This document shows positions 31,740 to 42,169 of a stretch of 64,000 nt of DNA, one piece after another. The stretch spans positions 248,001 through 312,000 of the forward strand of contig QXCR01000047.1 in assembly GCA_004380135.1 (NCBI GenBank). Direction: 5' to 3'. This DNA is from Stemphylium vesicarium (lineage: Eukaryota > Ascomycota > Dothideomycetes > Pleosporales > Pleosporaceae). The notes beneath the pieces were generated by a model, which was given only the letters and a program-made list of their open reading frames with translations, did no database searches and was not told the origin of the DNA. Positions within the stretch are counted from its first letter, which is position 1. Each line of letters starts with the position of its first letter. The position numbers were made by a program, and so were the translations under genes.

Positions 31740-34204
31740 TCTGTCTTGAAGTCCTAGTCTTCAAGGCTGGACCTCAGAGTATGGATTTAAGGAGTAGAGC
31801 AAAATATTGCACGACGAAAGCCATGAACCGATGATCGAAACCAGAGTCGATATGTGCACGATAATCAGAGCTATCGTGGTCAGAGATAAGAAACGGGAAG
31901 TGGAGGAAGGGTGGGTGTGCGTGCTAATAAATGTCTCAGCAATCCTAGCGCGAGTAAGAAGTAAACCCTGCATGAACTCTCTGGTGGTGAACGCTGTGGG
32001 TTACACTAATGTGGCTAGGGTTTCCTGGGCGGCCGCGAATATACCGCCCTGGGGCGCTGTCAAGAGCGAATTGCGGATGAGCTTTCCTGGTGTTTGCCGC
32101 AGTGGGGCTGCTGCTGGCGGATTTCCCCTCCCCTCCTTGCTTCACGGGCCAAACGAATGCTCTTCAATGGAGAAGATCATGGATGATGCGTCGGTACCTT
32201 GTGCCCTTGCTCGTTGGATAAAAGATCCGATAACGTCGTTTGTGCACAGGGGTCGAGGCACTCGGCTGTCGTCGTGCGATTGTCGCTAACCATCTGTGCA
32301 AATACCGATAGGCAGTGGAGCTGTAGGTGGGGTACTAAGTTGCACCAGGAAGCTGTTGAACATCCTCACCACAGCTTTTCCCGCCCGCTGTATCGCTCAA
32401 AATTATCTTTCGCATCCGCAGCCTGGGTCAATGCCACTATCTTGCGATACAATTCTTCCCTGTCGGCCTCGCCGAATCCTTCGCATCTGATTTATGGGAC
32501 CAGAGCCCGTCCGTCTCTCGTGTGAATCTTGGCTGCCAAAGCTTCTCCAATGACCGCGCCCGCAACTTTTTCTCAATGGTCGGATCTGCCTTGGCATCTC
32601 TGGGAACGGCTGGTTGGCTCCAAGCTTGCTTCGTCTCCGCCGTCCACAAGAGGCTTGTCTGTGCCTCGGATGCAGGTGCTAGCTCGGAGTGAGGTCAATT
32701 GGAGATACGATTTTTCAGCTGCCCGCTGCACCGAAGCGTACTAGAAGCCTTTTGCCGTGAGTCCAGACCTATTCTCCGGTAGACACGTAAAGAGATGTGT
32801 CGGTCTTGCACCCCGTGGGGATTGTACCATGAAAACACTGCTGCCATGTGACGCTAGAACGCCACGAGGTGATATGCTGGTGGCAGACTGTCAGCCTTGG
32901 GTCACTTCCGCCAGCCTCTTTCTGCGCCTTAAAAAGCTGTTAAGGCGAAATTTGCCTTAGCTTACAGGTAGATGTAGAAATAGCGCATCTAAGCCCGCGC
33001 TGACACTTGGCAATGGTCCCTTGCCGATGCTTCGCTATTCTCTCGTGCAGGTGGGCTAGGCGTCGGGCGCTCTAGACACCTCCAGATTGAGGATCTTCTC
33101 ACCCCGGTGACCTGATAGCGACAGGAAGCTCAGCTGATGACTTGTTGGTGGTATACGCGTCGCTTGCCTCGTGGCAGTAGACAGCGCCAAGAAGAGCGTT
33201 GACAGATGCATGGACATCAGAGCGTGCCTGTTCCAAATGTCGTGACCAAGAAATTTACGAGGCTTCGAGGCTTCGAGGTTTCGTCCAGTGGCTAAGCATT
33301 TTGGCGAGTTTTGGCAACCCTACATACGCCGAAGGGATTCAAGTATCGTTCCAGCTCGTTGGAGCCGTTTCGGAATCGGTCGCCGCCTGAACAAATACAA
33401 CCCGCTAAGCGCGATCTTCCGTGGCTGTGGTTCATCTGGCCTGATATGCGTCTAGCTGTGTATACGGCGTCTTTGCGCGTTAATTCATATTATCAAGCTT
33501 CTGAAACCACCAGATGGATAGCTCGAGTGCTGCATAATGTCAGACAACATGGTCCACGCGAAGCGCGCTGTCGCACAGAGCATGGCTAAAAGATAGATGA
33601 GAGTTATTCGTTTCCATAAGAGCCTGCGCATCGTGTCATAGATATGGATGTGCTTCGATAGCAAAGTAGCGTGTGGTGGATTCATAACCCATGTGGGAGC
33701 ATTGGATGGCCACAACATGTTTCCAGGCGATATGCTAGCAAGAGGCGTTCAGGAAATAGAGATGAAAAGATCAGACGAAATCTTGTTGTGTACGGAGAGC
33801 TCGTCTTGCCATAATAATGGCGTTAGCGAATACATGCCTCTGGTTGGTTAGTTTGAAAGCAAGGGAAGGTGCGTCCCCACCACACCCGAGGACTGTAGGC
33901 TAGGCAACCTCGGGTCAACATGGATCAGAGAATCTGGACCAACATGACAACAAGTCAAGAATGAATTGCAATCCTGGTGACGATTAACGGCTCCAATCAG
34001 GTAGGAAAAGCAACCATGCATTCACAGGTGAGAATGTTCAGTTCTAGAAAGCATCGAGCAGCAAGCACGGAGCCTATGTCGATCAAAGTATTATTTAGTC
34101 ATTGAACCTTGTCAAGAAATACAAACTAGAAGTACAGTGCTAGAGTTCCTTTCCAACTCATTGGCATTATCGAGGTGGTCCGTTTTTCATCTGTGCGATG
34201 ATCG
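31740..34204. other. Intergenic region 2.5 kb, no gene
   Basis: Upstream of the permease start and downstream of the His/Glu-rich gene at 34205. It contains many short, overlapping frames without recognisable domains. A short imperfect direct repeat (three copies of CGAGGCTT/CGAGGTTT at 33258-33283) is the only structure noted. Confidence 0.4.
33258..33283. repeat. Three imperfect 8-nt tandem units
   Basis: CGAGGCTT twice followed by CGAGGTTT, in noncoding sequence. A minor simple repeat. Confidence 0.5.
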
Positions 34205-35629
34205 CTATAGGGAATCCCGACCAACAGGTTTACGCTTGACCGACGGGCTAGAGGCCACTTCAGGTAGATCTGCAGTAAGCTCCTTCATAGCCATAAAATC
34301 CTCGTCGTTTTTACCAGCCACTTCTGTCCTTAGCTTCTCCACGGTGGTTATCTCGCCCAACCAGCGCTTTCCCGTCTTGTGGTCAAAGTGAACTGGCTGT
34401 ACCATTCCACGGTAGTTGGACATATCCTCTAGCGTTGGAGGGTATATGATGGTTGTCTCTCTACGTTCGAATCCCTCCTCGGTAACGTATGGTTTGCCCT
34501 CGATGATCTGGGGTTCCGTGCGCCACTCGAACGGAGTCTCTGGGAGCGCCGTTTCCTTTTGAACAATATCCCACCACCTGTTTTTACCCGTACGAGCCGG
34601 TAGCTCATCGGCGGAGATTTCAATCAAGCCCTCTCCGTCAGGATTGGGTATGAAGTGGCGAGGGGGAAGGACTTCGGTCTGGAGTACAGGCTGCAGTCGG
34701 TGGTAATAGGTGTAGTTGTGAATCTCACGGTGGATTTGCTGCTGGATGACCTCGTGCTCGTGGGGTTTGATCACTTCGTGCGTGACGGCTGTAGTGACTT
34801 TGGTCAGCCCCGACTCCATGCGCTGCGTTTGTAGGCCTCGAAGAAGGAGAGTATTATTACTTACTCGGAGCCCAGGTGGTTTCTCTGTCCGTGTCTACCG
34901 TATCCTTCAAGTCCACAACGCCCTTGAGCATTGATTTCTGTTTAACCTTCCAGTCATTCCCACCTTCCATGCCGGCATATTCTCTTTTAGAGGCAACATT
35001 CAACGGCTTGACAGCCATTTCATGACGGGCTCTTCTGTTCTGGCTCTCCACATTGTGCGCGTGGGCACCCTCAGTGAAATTGTTCGTGGTGGTCACTGCA
35101 CTACCGATTGGTTGCTGTCGAGGTTCGTGGATGGAGGGATCTGCGCTCAGTCAACATCCTGCATGTGATATTCATCGAACTTTGTAAACCTACTTGGTAT
35201 CGCTGGAAGCGGTTTCAGAAGATCGGCATCGGTAATGGATTCATGATGATTGATTTTCCTGCTTTCCGTTTTTTGTTCGCCGCCGGGTGCAAGTACGGGG
35301 AGATAAGATCGGTAGTTATCCGCAATGGAGCCATTGGGGTCGACATGTTTGGATTGAGAATCAGAAGAGGAGGAAGAGGCAGATAGCGGGGCAGCTGAGC
35401 GGGTGACTGCGTCGCTTTCGTGGGTAGCCTTGGGATGGTGGGCACGACTTGCTCGCGGGGATGCGTTGTTAGAAGATGAAGATGTAGGCCGGTCGCGCTG
35501 ATGGGGCGATGTAGGATGGCGTTCGGCGCGCGGACTAGAATCCCCAGACTGTTCGTACGAAGCCCTAGGAGATTGGGTCGGCGATGACCTCTTCCGCATG
35601 TGCAGCACGGCCTTTAACTTTTCCTTCAT
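34205..35629 (-). CDS. His/Glu-rich module protein with disordered N-terminus
   Basis: The protein has 431 residues in three exons: 35629..35194, 35140..34865 and 34788..34205. Intron 1 (35141..35193) is GTAGGT/CAG. Intron 2 (34789..34864) is GTAAGT, with a GCTGACC branch site and a CTACAG acceptor. This choice is the one that keeps frame; it splices out an in-frame ATG at 34819 that would otherwise look like a start. The first 190 residues are disordered and Ser/Pro/His-rich. After the second junction comes TVTHEVIKPHEHEVIQQQ, then REIHNYTYYHRLQPVLQTEV and LPPRHF, a module also found in the divergent neighbour at 37200. The rest (about residues 285-431) includes RWWDIVQKE and YPPTLEDMSNYRGMVQPVHFD. 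I know of no assigned biochemical function. A stress-related, hydrophilic protein is the likely type. Confidence 0.72.
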
Positions 35630-37199
35630 GCTGACGAAGTGGTGAGCCGAAAACAAATACGTGGAGGTATCTAGGTGAAGCGTTTGCCGACGGCACCAGA
35701 GCAGGCAAAGCTCAGGCAATCTATGCTGGCCTCGTTGGGGCACAGGCCGAAGTTTGGACTGAATGACGCACTGGGAGCACTTGCCCTAAGCTCAAACCTT
35801 CGCGCACCACAGCCGTCGACAGCGAAGCCGCAGGGCAGGAGCGAGTTCCAGAGGCACGGCTAGCTAAAGCAAATGTGCCGACTTCCAGAAAGCAAACGGC
35901 AGAAAAGACTAGATGGCTTCATGCGAATGCTGTGTCACAGTAGCCATCCAGGCCTGGGCTCGAATAGCACATGCAAAAGTATCTCTCTCCCTGGCTGCGG
36001 CCTGTCCGGAGCGATCCAGACTTGCCTTTTTGCTGGAGCTCTCTTTATCGGTACAGGCCGTACTCGACGGAAGCGGCATTGAGTGGCAACTGCATGACGT
36101 ATCCTCTGCCACGAAGGTACCTGCGGTCTCGCGGGCGATGACTGCTTTCTCGGTGTACTGCTGGCAAACATGGGAAAAGCAAATGGTAACTATTGCCGAA
36201 CTGGTGTGTCACGACGGAGATCACAGCGGCATGACGACAGGGACTGGGGAGGGGGAAGTCTGGTCGCGGGCGGATCCACACAGCTTAGGAGATCACCACA
36301 GCGTCCCACCCCATGAGCCAACCGCTCAGGCCAGGCCGCCGGGAGTTCCGAAGCAGCAACGCATCTTGGCTTCGGTACTTGGTTGCATATTGGCGGGGTC
36401 TGGTGATGAATTTGACAACAGCACCAGGTGATCATGGCCAAGTAGTTTCTTGATGCTGCTTTCGCTGTCGCTGTTTGCTTGTTTGGGAGGCGCACGGATC
36501 CCCTGTCTTGCAAAGGAAGCGACGAGATCCTAGCGCCGATCCCGCCTATCATTTGTGGATGAGTGGCTCTCTCCCCAACTGCGTGCAAACTGCGTGCACA
36601 ACACCGCACCTCTCTCTGTGAACCAGATTTGGCCTTCGGACTCGCTTTATGCGTCCGAATCCTTCGCGAAGCCCAATTCCTGCTTGAATCCGTTTGCATA
36701 CGCATTATGACTACATCGCGCCCACTAGCTCTGCGGCAGGCGTGCAACGACAGCACTAAGTGTGCCATAGTGCCATACTCCGCGTCAATTTTACCAAGCC
36801 GTCTTTCCCGCCGTCTCTGCAGGCGCTGGGTGGGCTACCCTTGACGTACATCAGCTGTGTGTAGTGCCCGCATTACATGGCCCAATGGGAGCCGCTGGAA
36901 GCATCGATCGAGACCCAGACAACATCAACCCACTGTTCCTACCCTATGATGCTGTTGTCTTGTTCTGGGAACAAGGCAGTGCAGCCACCTCCTGCCGCCT
37001 GTACCAGAGCCTGCTATTTCAATTACGTCGTCGTGCGTTTGTCCCACCAGTCCTCTCGAGTGTATAAAGAGGCACTGCACCAGCCTCTTGGGAGCATCAT
37101 CATCACACCATTACCCCTCCACTATTCACCAACAACTCAATTCACACACTTCCACAAACCAACCCTACCAACAACAACTTCACTACCACTCCAATCAAA
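35630..37199. other. Divergent promoter region of the His/Glu-rich gene pair
   Basis: 1.57 kb between two divergently transcribed genes with a shared module. Open frames on both strands between 35900 and 36800 overlap one another and show no domain. The right end has a TATA box and a long CA-rich, G-poor leader. Confidence 0.45.
37063..37068 (+). promoter_or_regulatory. TATA box of the EF-hand-like/His-rich gene
   Basis: GTGTATAAAGAGG lies about 135 nt before the start codon. It is followed by a leader nearly free of G (CA- and CT-rich) running to ATG 37200. This is typical of strongly transcribed or stress-induced fungal genes. The leader contains CCCCT, a core of the yeast STRE element, near 37113. 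Confidence 0.55.
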
Positions 37200-38542
37200 A
37201 TGGACAAGGCCAAGGCAGCTATCACCGACTTCATGGGCAAGTCCGGTCACCATGATACCACTGTCCACGAGGCAGTCGCCCCCGCGGTCCAGCACGAGGT
37301 CGTGAAGCCTCACGTACATGAGGAAATTAACACCGCTGTCGACAAGGAGGTCCACCAAGACCACTACCACCGCACTGTCCAGCCTATCCAGGACCGTGAT
37401 GTTCTCCCTGAGACTCACACTGCTAAGCTTGGTGCTGTTCAACACCGCGAGTTCGACCACCGTGATGCAGACGCTACCAAGAGGGCTCTTGTCGACGACC
37501 AGGCTCGCTTTGCTGACGAGAGGCGCATCGATGACACCACCCACAGCCAGAGTGTTGCCCCCACTGTTGGCGGAGAGCACGTCCACCACGTAAGTTCCGC
37601 AGAATCTTGTATCCAGTGCCTATTCTAATGCACTGCAGCACATCCACGAGACCATCCAGCCCGTAGTCCAGAAGGAGACCATCCAGCCCAACGTAGTCCA
37701 CACCACCGTCCCCATCCATGAGGTTCATCATAACAAGGCGACCCACCATGACACCACTGCTCTGCCTGCCATGACCATGGAGCAGTTCAAGGCCAAGGGT
37801 GGAGCTCTTACTGGACGTGAGGAGCGCTACGATGAGTTCGAAGGTGTCCCCAAGAACATTGGTGGCGCTGGAGGCGTCGCTGGAGGTCTTGTTGCAGGCG
37901 AGGGCCTCGCGCACAAGACCCACCACACCCACGGCGACGCCCGCCACGGTGACTTGGAGACTCGCAACCCTATTGACCGCAACAACGACGGCAAGGTCGA
38001 TGCTCACGACTTGTCCAGCAACCGCTCTCACGGAACCCACAACCCCGCTGATCGCAACAATGACGGCAAGGTCGATGCCCATGACCTGTCCAGCAACCGC
38101 TCCCACGAGCACGGCTCTGTTGACAGGAACAGCGACCTCAACGACCCTGCCCGCAACAGTACGTACAAATCTGAGTGTTGCCCATGATTATTGCTAACTC
38201 CCAACCAGAGCATGCCGGCGCTACAGGTACGAAAGATTCTAGCGGAGAGGTCCACGGTGGCAGCGGCAAGGGCAACATTGAGCACCGTCCCAACGAGGAT
38301 GGCAGTTTGCCCAAAGCTCTCACCGAGGACGTCTCCAAAGCCGTTCCCCATTCCCAAGCCCAAGAGGATCAAGTAAACGCAATGAAGAAAGACCAACACT
38401 AGACAGGTCAACACAAGCCCAGCCTCATGGATAAGCTCAACCCTAGTATGTAACAACACAGCCGAAATTTAACAAGTTTGTCACTAATCATCTCGCAGAG
38501 GTCGACGCTGATGGTGATGGCAAGGCCGGATTCATGAAATAA
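37200..38542 (+). CDS. His-rich hydrophilic protein with EF-hand-like loops, alternative C-terminus
   Basis: Exons are 37200..37589, 37639..38158 and 38209 onward, with introns at 37590..37638 and 38159..38208. Reading straight on, the frame stops at UAG 38400..38402, giving 367 residues. Beyond it the same frame continues through a good intron (38446..38498; GTATGT, CACTAATC, CAG) to TAA 38540..38542. A 180-nt segment, 38227..38406, has a GTACGA donor and an ACAG acceptor in the same phase. Removing it deletes the UAG and yields a 336-residue form ending DADGDGKAGFMK. Residues 1-60 carry the module VQHEVVKPHVHEEIN, then YHRTVQPIQDRDVLPETH. A second module starts at about residue 131 (HIHETIQPVVQKETIQP). 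Two 12-residue loops DRNNDGKVDAHD at 243-254 and 268-279 fit the EF-hand/dockerin pattern DxNxDGxVxxxD. The protein is strongly hydrophilic and LEA-like. A stress-protectant role is inferred, not shown. Confidence 0.8.
37975..38108 (+). repeat. Tandem 75-nt coding repeat (25 residues)
   Basis: Two copies of a 25-residue unit (period 75 nt, e.g. 37981 and 38056) encode DRNNDGKVDAHDLSSNRSH with only synonymous changes in the core. A third, degenerate unit begins DRNSDLND at about 38122. The synonymous differences suggest an old duplication kept by selection. Confidence 0.75.
38227..38406 (+). other. Exitron-like in-frame optional intron containing the UAG stop
   Basis: 180 nt (60 codons) bounded by G|GTACGA and ACAG|GT, both phase 1. 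When retained, it codes for 58 residues (TKDSSGEVHGGS... to KKDQH) and then stops at UAG. When removed, the reading frame runs from HAGATG into QHKPSLMDKLNP and the last exon. The boundary motifs and phase are seen; actual splicing is inferred. Confidence 0.5.
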
Positions 38543-38799
38543 GCGCATAGTACCACGACGCGATCAGTGTGATTGAATGCGAGATACCAAGGACCTAATC
38601 CTATGACATTGTAATATTAGCCTAGTAATTAACAACATCAACAAGAACAATCTTGCTTCTGTGTGCACTCATTGCTACATACCTCGTGACATTGCAGGCA
38701 GTCTTTTCTTAACGTCACGAGCTTCCTCATTTTTCTCTTTCACCCATTTACATATCAGTAGTAGTATTGTTTTTACCCATGTGAGCTGATGCGAACTTT

Positions 38800-39400
38800 T
38801 TAACGTAACACCCTTTCGGCGATGGGTGACCACTGATCAATTGGCCTTTCGGTTGGCACCAATACTACCCTTCCACCATTCCACCCTCCCATTTGGACTT
38901 CAAGCATGTCTAATGATGCCAACGCATCCGCTTCGACCGGTGGGCAGTCGTGGCTGCGGCATTTAGCGAATACACAGTGTAGGCTTCATCAATACTTACT
39001 ACATCAAACTCACATGTGGCATATACTTGTCTGCGACCCATGCTCCTGCTATATTCTCATCGGAGAATCCGTCAACCTGTTGCCTACACTGCTGTGCCAG
39101 CTTCTTTACCCCGTCGCTCTTCTTGCACTCGATGTACAACTTCCGAAAGAAGACATCTTCGCTGCCTAGTCTTTCAAACTTAATTTGCACATCCGTCCCG
39201 GAAAACAGATCGAGTGAGTCCAGCCAAGCTTGGGCATCCGAGCCGTATTTCGATGGCGAGATCTCCGAGGTCAAGGTGAGGTGAGGGAGAAAGCGGTGAA
39301 TTGAACCGAACTGCTTGGATGTCTTGTCGATGAGTGCGGGTAAGGCTTTGTTTAGAGGGTGGTCTGTTGGCGGCAGCAGCCAAAGCGATGAACCTGGCAT
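38800..39400 (-). CDS. CPD1: 2',3'-cyclic-nucleotide 3'-phosphodiesterase (2H family)
   Basis: The protein has 184 residues in two exons, 39400..39000 and 38953..38800, with a 46-nt GTAAGT/CAG intron at 38954..38999. It starts MPGSSLWLLPPTDHP, as fungal CPDases do. The two catalytic H-x-T/S motifs are present: PHLTLTSE (about residue 40) and, right before the intron, PHVSLMY. The second exon ends GGRVVLVPTERPIDQWSPIA, the family C-terminus. Yeast Cpd1 opens ADP-ribose 1'',2''-cyclic phosphate, a by-product of Trl1/Tpt1 tRNA splicing. The same reaction is expected here. The upstream frame to 39460 contains no other ATG, which supports ATG 39400. Confidence 0.9.
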
Positions 39401-39710
39401 GTCTAATTGACTCGATAAGTTTGATCTACTAGACGTCAGGTTGGAAGAAAGTAATGTCAAGCTTCACTGCCCCTCATGTTCGGCCCAGCACTGCGGGTGG
39501 CTAGCGACGCCACGTGGCCAGTGCCCCGGAGCATCAGCCACAAGCGACTCGGGAGGGTTGGCGCGACTTGCATGTGAAAGTCCACATCGACCCTGACAAG
39601 CGTTCCCACTTACTCGATGGTACCTCGTTTCGGCAGACGCGACGAATGAACATGCGCCTTTGCACACTGCGGCGCTGTCAGCCGATCACTTTCTGGAGTA
39701 GCCCAACGCT
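39401..39710. other. Divergent promoter of CPD1 and patatin-like genes
   Basis: About 310 nt between two divergent genes. Nothing beyond promoter function is evident. Confidence 0.4.
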
Positions 39711-41702
39711 ATGGATGGTGCGCTGAGCGTCGCGTCTGGGGCACTGTGGAGCTTCCTCCTGTGCTTCTTCGATGTGGCTTTCTTTTGGCAGCGGGTGCGT
39801 CTTTCTCACAGGGCCAACTATCCCGGCTTTGCAGTCGTTTGAAATACCCTCAGGTGGAATGCTGATATGTTGAAGAAACTATACGCGTGGTGGACGCAGA
39901 AGAGCCAGCGAGACCTGCTGCTGGAGGCTATCAGCAATGCGCGGCTGTTCGAGGAATGGGAGGCCGCTGCGTATAAGCTCGATGAGGTCCTCGACTATGA
40001 CATGTGGCAAGTCTATCATCTCGTCTCATATAAAACACCCCTCCCTTGAGCTCCGGCTGATGATGGTATTCGCAGGCGCCAGACAGCCATAAGCAAAGAC
40101 TATGATCACCGCCTGATCCACCAGCGTCTCTCCGCGATCTACGAAGCCCAGGAAGACAATGACATTCTTGGCCTCATAAACCTTCTTCGCAGCGGTCTCG
40201 TGCGCAACCTCGGAAACATAACCGCATCGAAACTCTACAATCGCGCCTACGCTGGAACGAAGCTCTTGATCGAAGATTACGTCACGCAGGTTGCCTACGC
40301 GATCGAGAACCTTACACAATACCCCACGTCGAGGAACTCGGATACAGGATTGACAAACCAGGCAAAGCTGGATGTTCTCCATGATACGAGGCAAGCGTTT
40401 GGAAGGTCGGTCTTGGTGCTTCAAGGTGGACAGGTTTTCGGGCTGTGCCATCTGGGCGTCGTGAAAGCACTGCACCTGCGTGGCTTGCTTCCCCGAATCA
40501 TTGCTGGAACTGCTACTGGGGCTCTCATAGCGGCCTTGGTGGGTGTTCATACGGAAGACGAATTGCTGGAGTTCCTCACTGGAACAAACATCGACTTGAC
40601 AGCCTTCTCCAACAGACCATATAGGAATGGGGCTGGAGGTAGCACGCGGCTTGGAACTCTGATACGGCGTGTTAAGAGATGGTGGAATCAGGGCCATTTT
40701 CTTGACGTTGGTGTACTGGAACATGTTCTAAGAGCCAATGTTGGGGATCTGACCTTTGAGGAGGCATATGCAAGAACAAAGAGGGTGTTGAACATTACAG
40801 TCACAACTAGTAGTGGCGGCGGCGTTCCTAACCTGCTCAACTACCTGACAGCCCCCAATGTCGTACGTATATTCATGCCGATGTGCCTTGGAACTTACTA
40901 ACAGCTACAGCTCATCTGGTCCGCAGCTCTTGCTTCTAATGCGACATCCTCCTCGACACTCTATCACTCGGTCACGATGATGTGTAAAGACGAAGAAGGC
41001 AACATCGTTCCGTGGTCTCCAGCCTCTAAAACTACTTTTCGCCCCTACACGCACGCATCCTACCGCGACCGCGAGTCTCCACTACACCGCATCGGCGAGC
41101 TCTTCAACGTGAATCACTTTATCGTTTCGCAAGCGCGGCCCTACCTAGCACCTTTCCTACGTTCCGACCTACACCACCCCAATCCGAACCAAGACGGTCG
41201 CTGGCAACTCAGCATGCCGATTTTGCGCCTCGTGGTTTTAGAAATACAGCACAGGCTACAGCAACTGGACGAGCTTGGCCTGCTCCCTCCCTCAATCCGT
41301 CGTTTTCTGCTTGACGAGAACATTCCTGGCCCCAGTCTTACGCTGGTGCCTGAGCTCACCCCAAGCGACTTCTTCAAGCTGCTAGAGAATCCTACAAAAG
41401 AAGCAATTGATTATTGGATACTCAAGGGCGAGAGAATTGTGTGGCCGGCGGTCACTTCATTGAAGATCAGGTGTGCCATTGAAGTGGAACTTGATCGGGG
41501 ATACCAGCTTGTCAGGCGCAGAAAGCCTTTCGATCTTGAGCCTGCTGGGACTGTTGCAGGAGGGGATAGTGGTGGAGGTTTAAGGAAGAGTGGGAGCAGG
41601 GGCGAGGTGCAATCCATGTATGGATGGGACGGCGATGCTCGAGGTTCTGAGATTAGGCACAGACCGACGAGGGCGGCGAGTTTTGCGGGTAACATTTCCT
41701 AA
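39711..41702 (+). CDS. Patatin-like protein (Tgl3/4/5-related), nucleophile Ser replaced
   Basis: The model is 39711..39794, 39900..40006, 40076..40862 and 40911..41702, 589 residues. The 5' end is uncertain: the frame from ATG 39711 meets TGA at about 39840 unless 39795..39899 is spliced, and ATG 39867 (MLKKLYAWW) is an alternative start giving 572 residues. Intron 40007..40075 has a GCAAGT donor (GC-AG type). Intron 40863..40910 is GT-AG. Landmarks are LLRSGLVRNLGNITASKLY, GTKLLIEDYVTQVA, the oxyanion-type loop LQGGQVFGLCHLGVVKAL, and GTATGALIAALVG where lipases have GxSxG. The expected Ser is Ala (codon GCT). NVLIWSAALASNA follows the third junction. Family members hydrolyse triacylglycerol or phospholipid on lipid droplets. 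This one may be inactive or use another residue. The tail is Gly/Ser-rich and disordered. Confidence 0.8.
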
Positions 41703-42169
41703 CTATTCCTTGACCCAAAAATTGGACTTTGTTGCGCATACCGCGGCGGAAATCTAATCAACCGCAAAAACTATGGGGGTTCATTTCATAAACTTTGAAT
41801 AAGATTGTCTCAACCCTATGTCCGCGTGAACGATGTAGTCTATTTCTGCCACAAACATTGAATACTCTAAGACAATCTGGTATGCTTCATTCGGACAACG
41901 GCCAACTATGCGCGCGAACCTCCGTGATCAGCCTTACCCGCCCTGCAGCAAGCCTGGCAGCCCGGGCACGTCATTCACGCTAAAAGAATTGAAAGTTCCC
42001 ACTGGGACCAAAGATCATGTTGAGAATGCGAATTAGCCGTTGATCCGTCAATTGACACTTTAAAAACACTATTGCGCCTCTGAAGACCCTTTCTCAGTCC
42101 ATTCCAAACCTCCAAACTTGAACACTTGACCCAACATTCTCATCGCGACCTCACCCGCAGCTTTCTACA
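41703..42169. other. Intergenic region before APS kinase
   Basis: About 470 nt holding the patatin-like gene's 3' UTR and the APS-kinase promoter. No other feature seen. Confidence 0.4.

Noticed and set aside
34205..34819. Separate short gene starting at ATG 34819
   Set aside because: That ATG lies inside an intron (34789..34864). Splicing joins the downstream sequence to the upstream exons in exact frame and completes the shared His/Glu module.
35913..36768. Overlapping frames of 172 (plus) and 192 (minus) codons
   Set aside because: They overlap on opposite strands in a promoter region. Neither has a motif or plausible introns, and at most one could be real.
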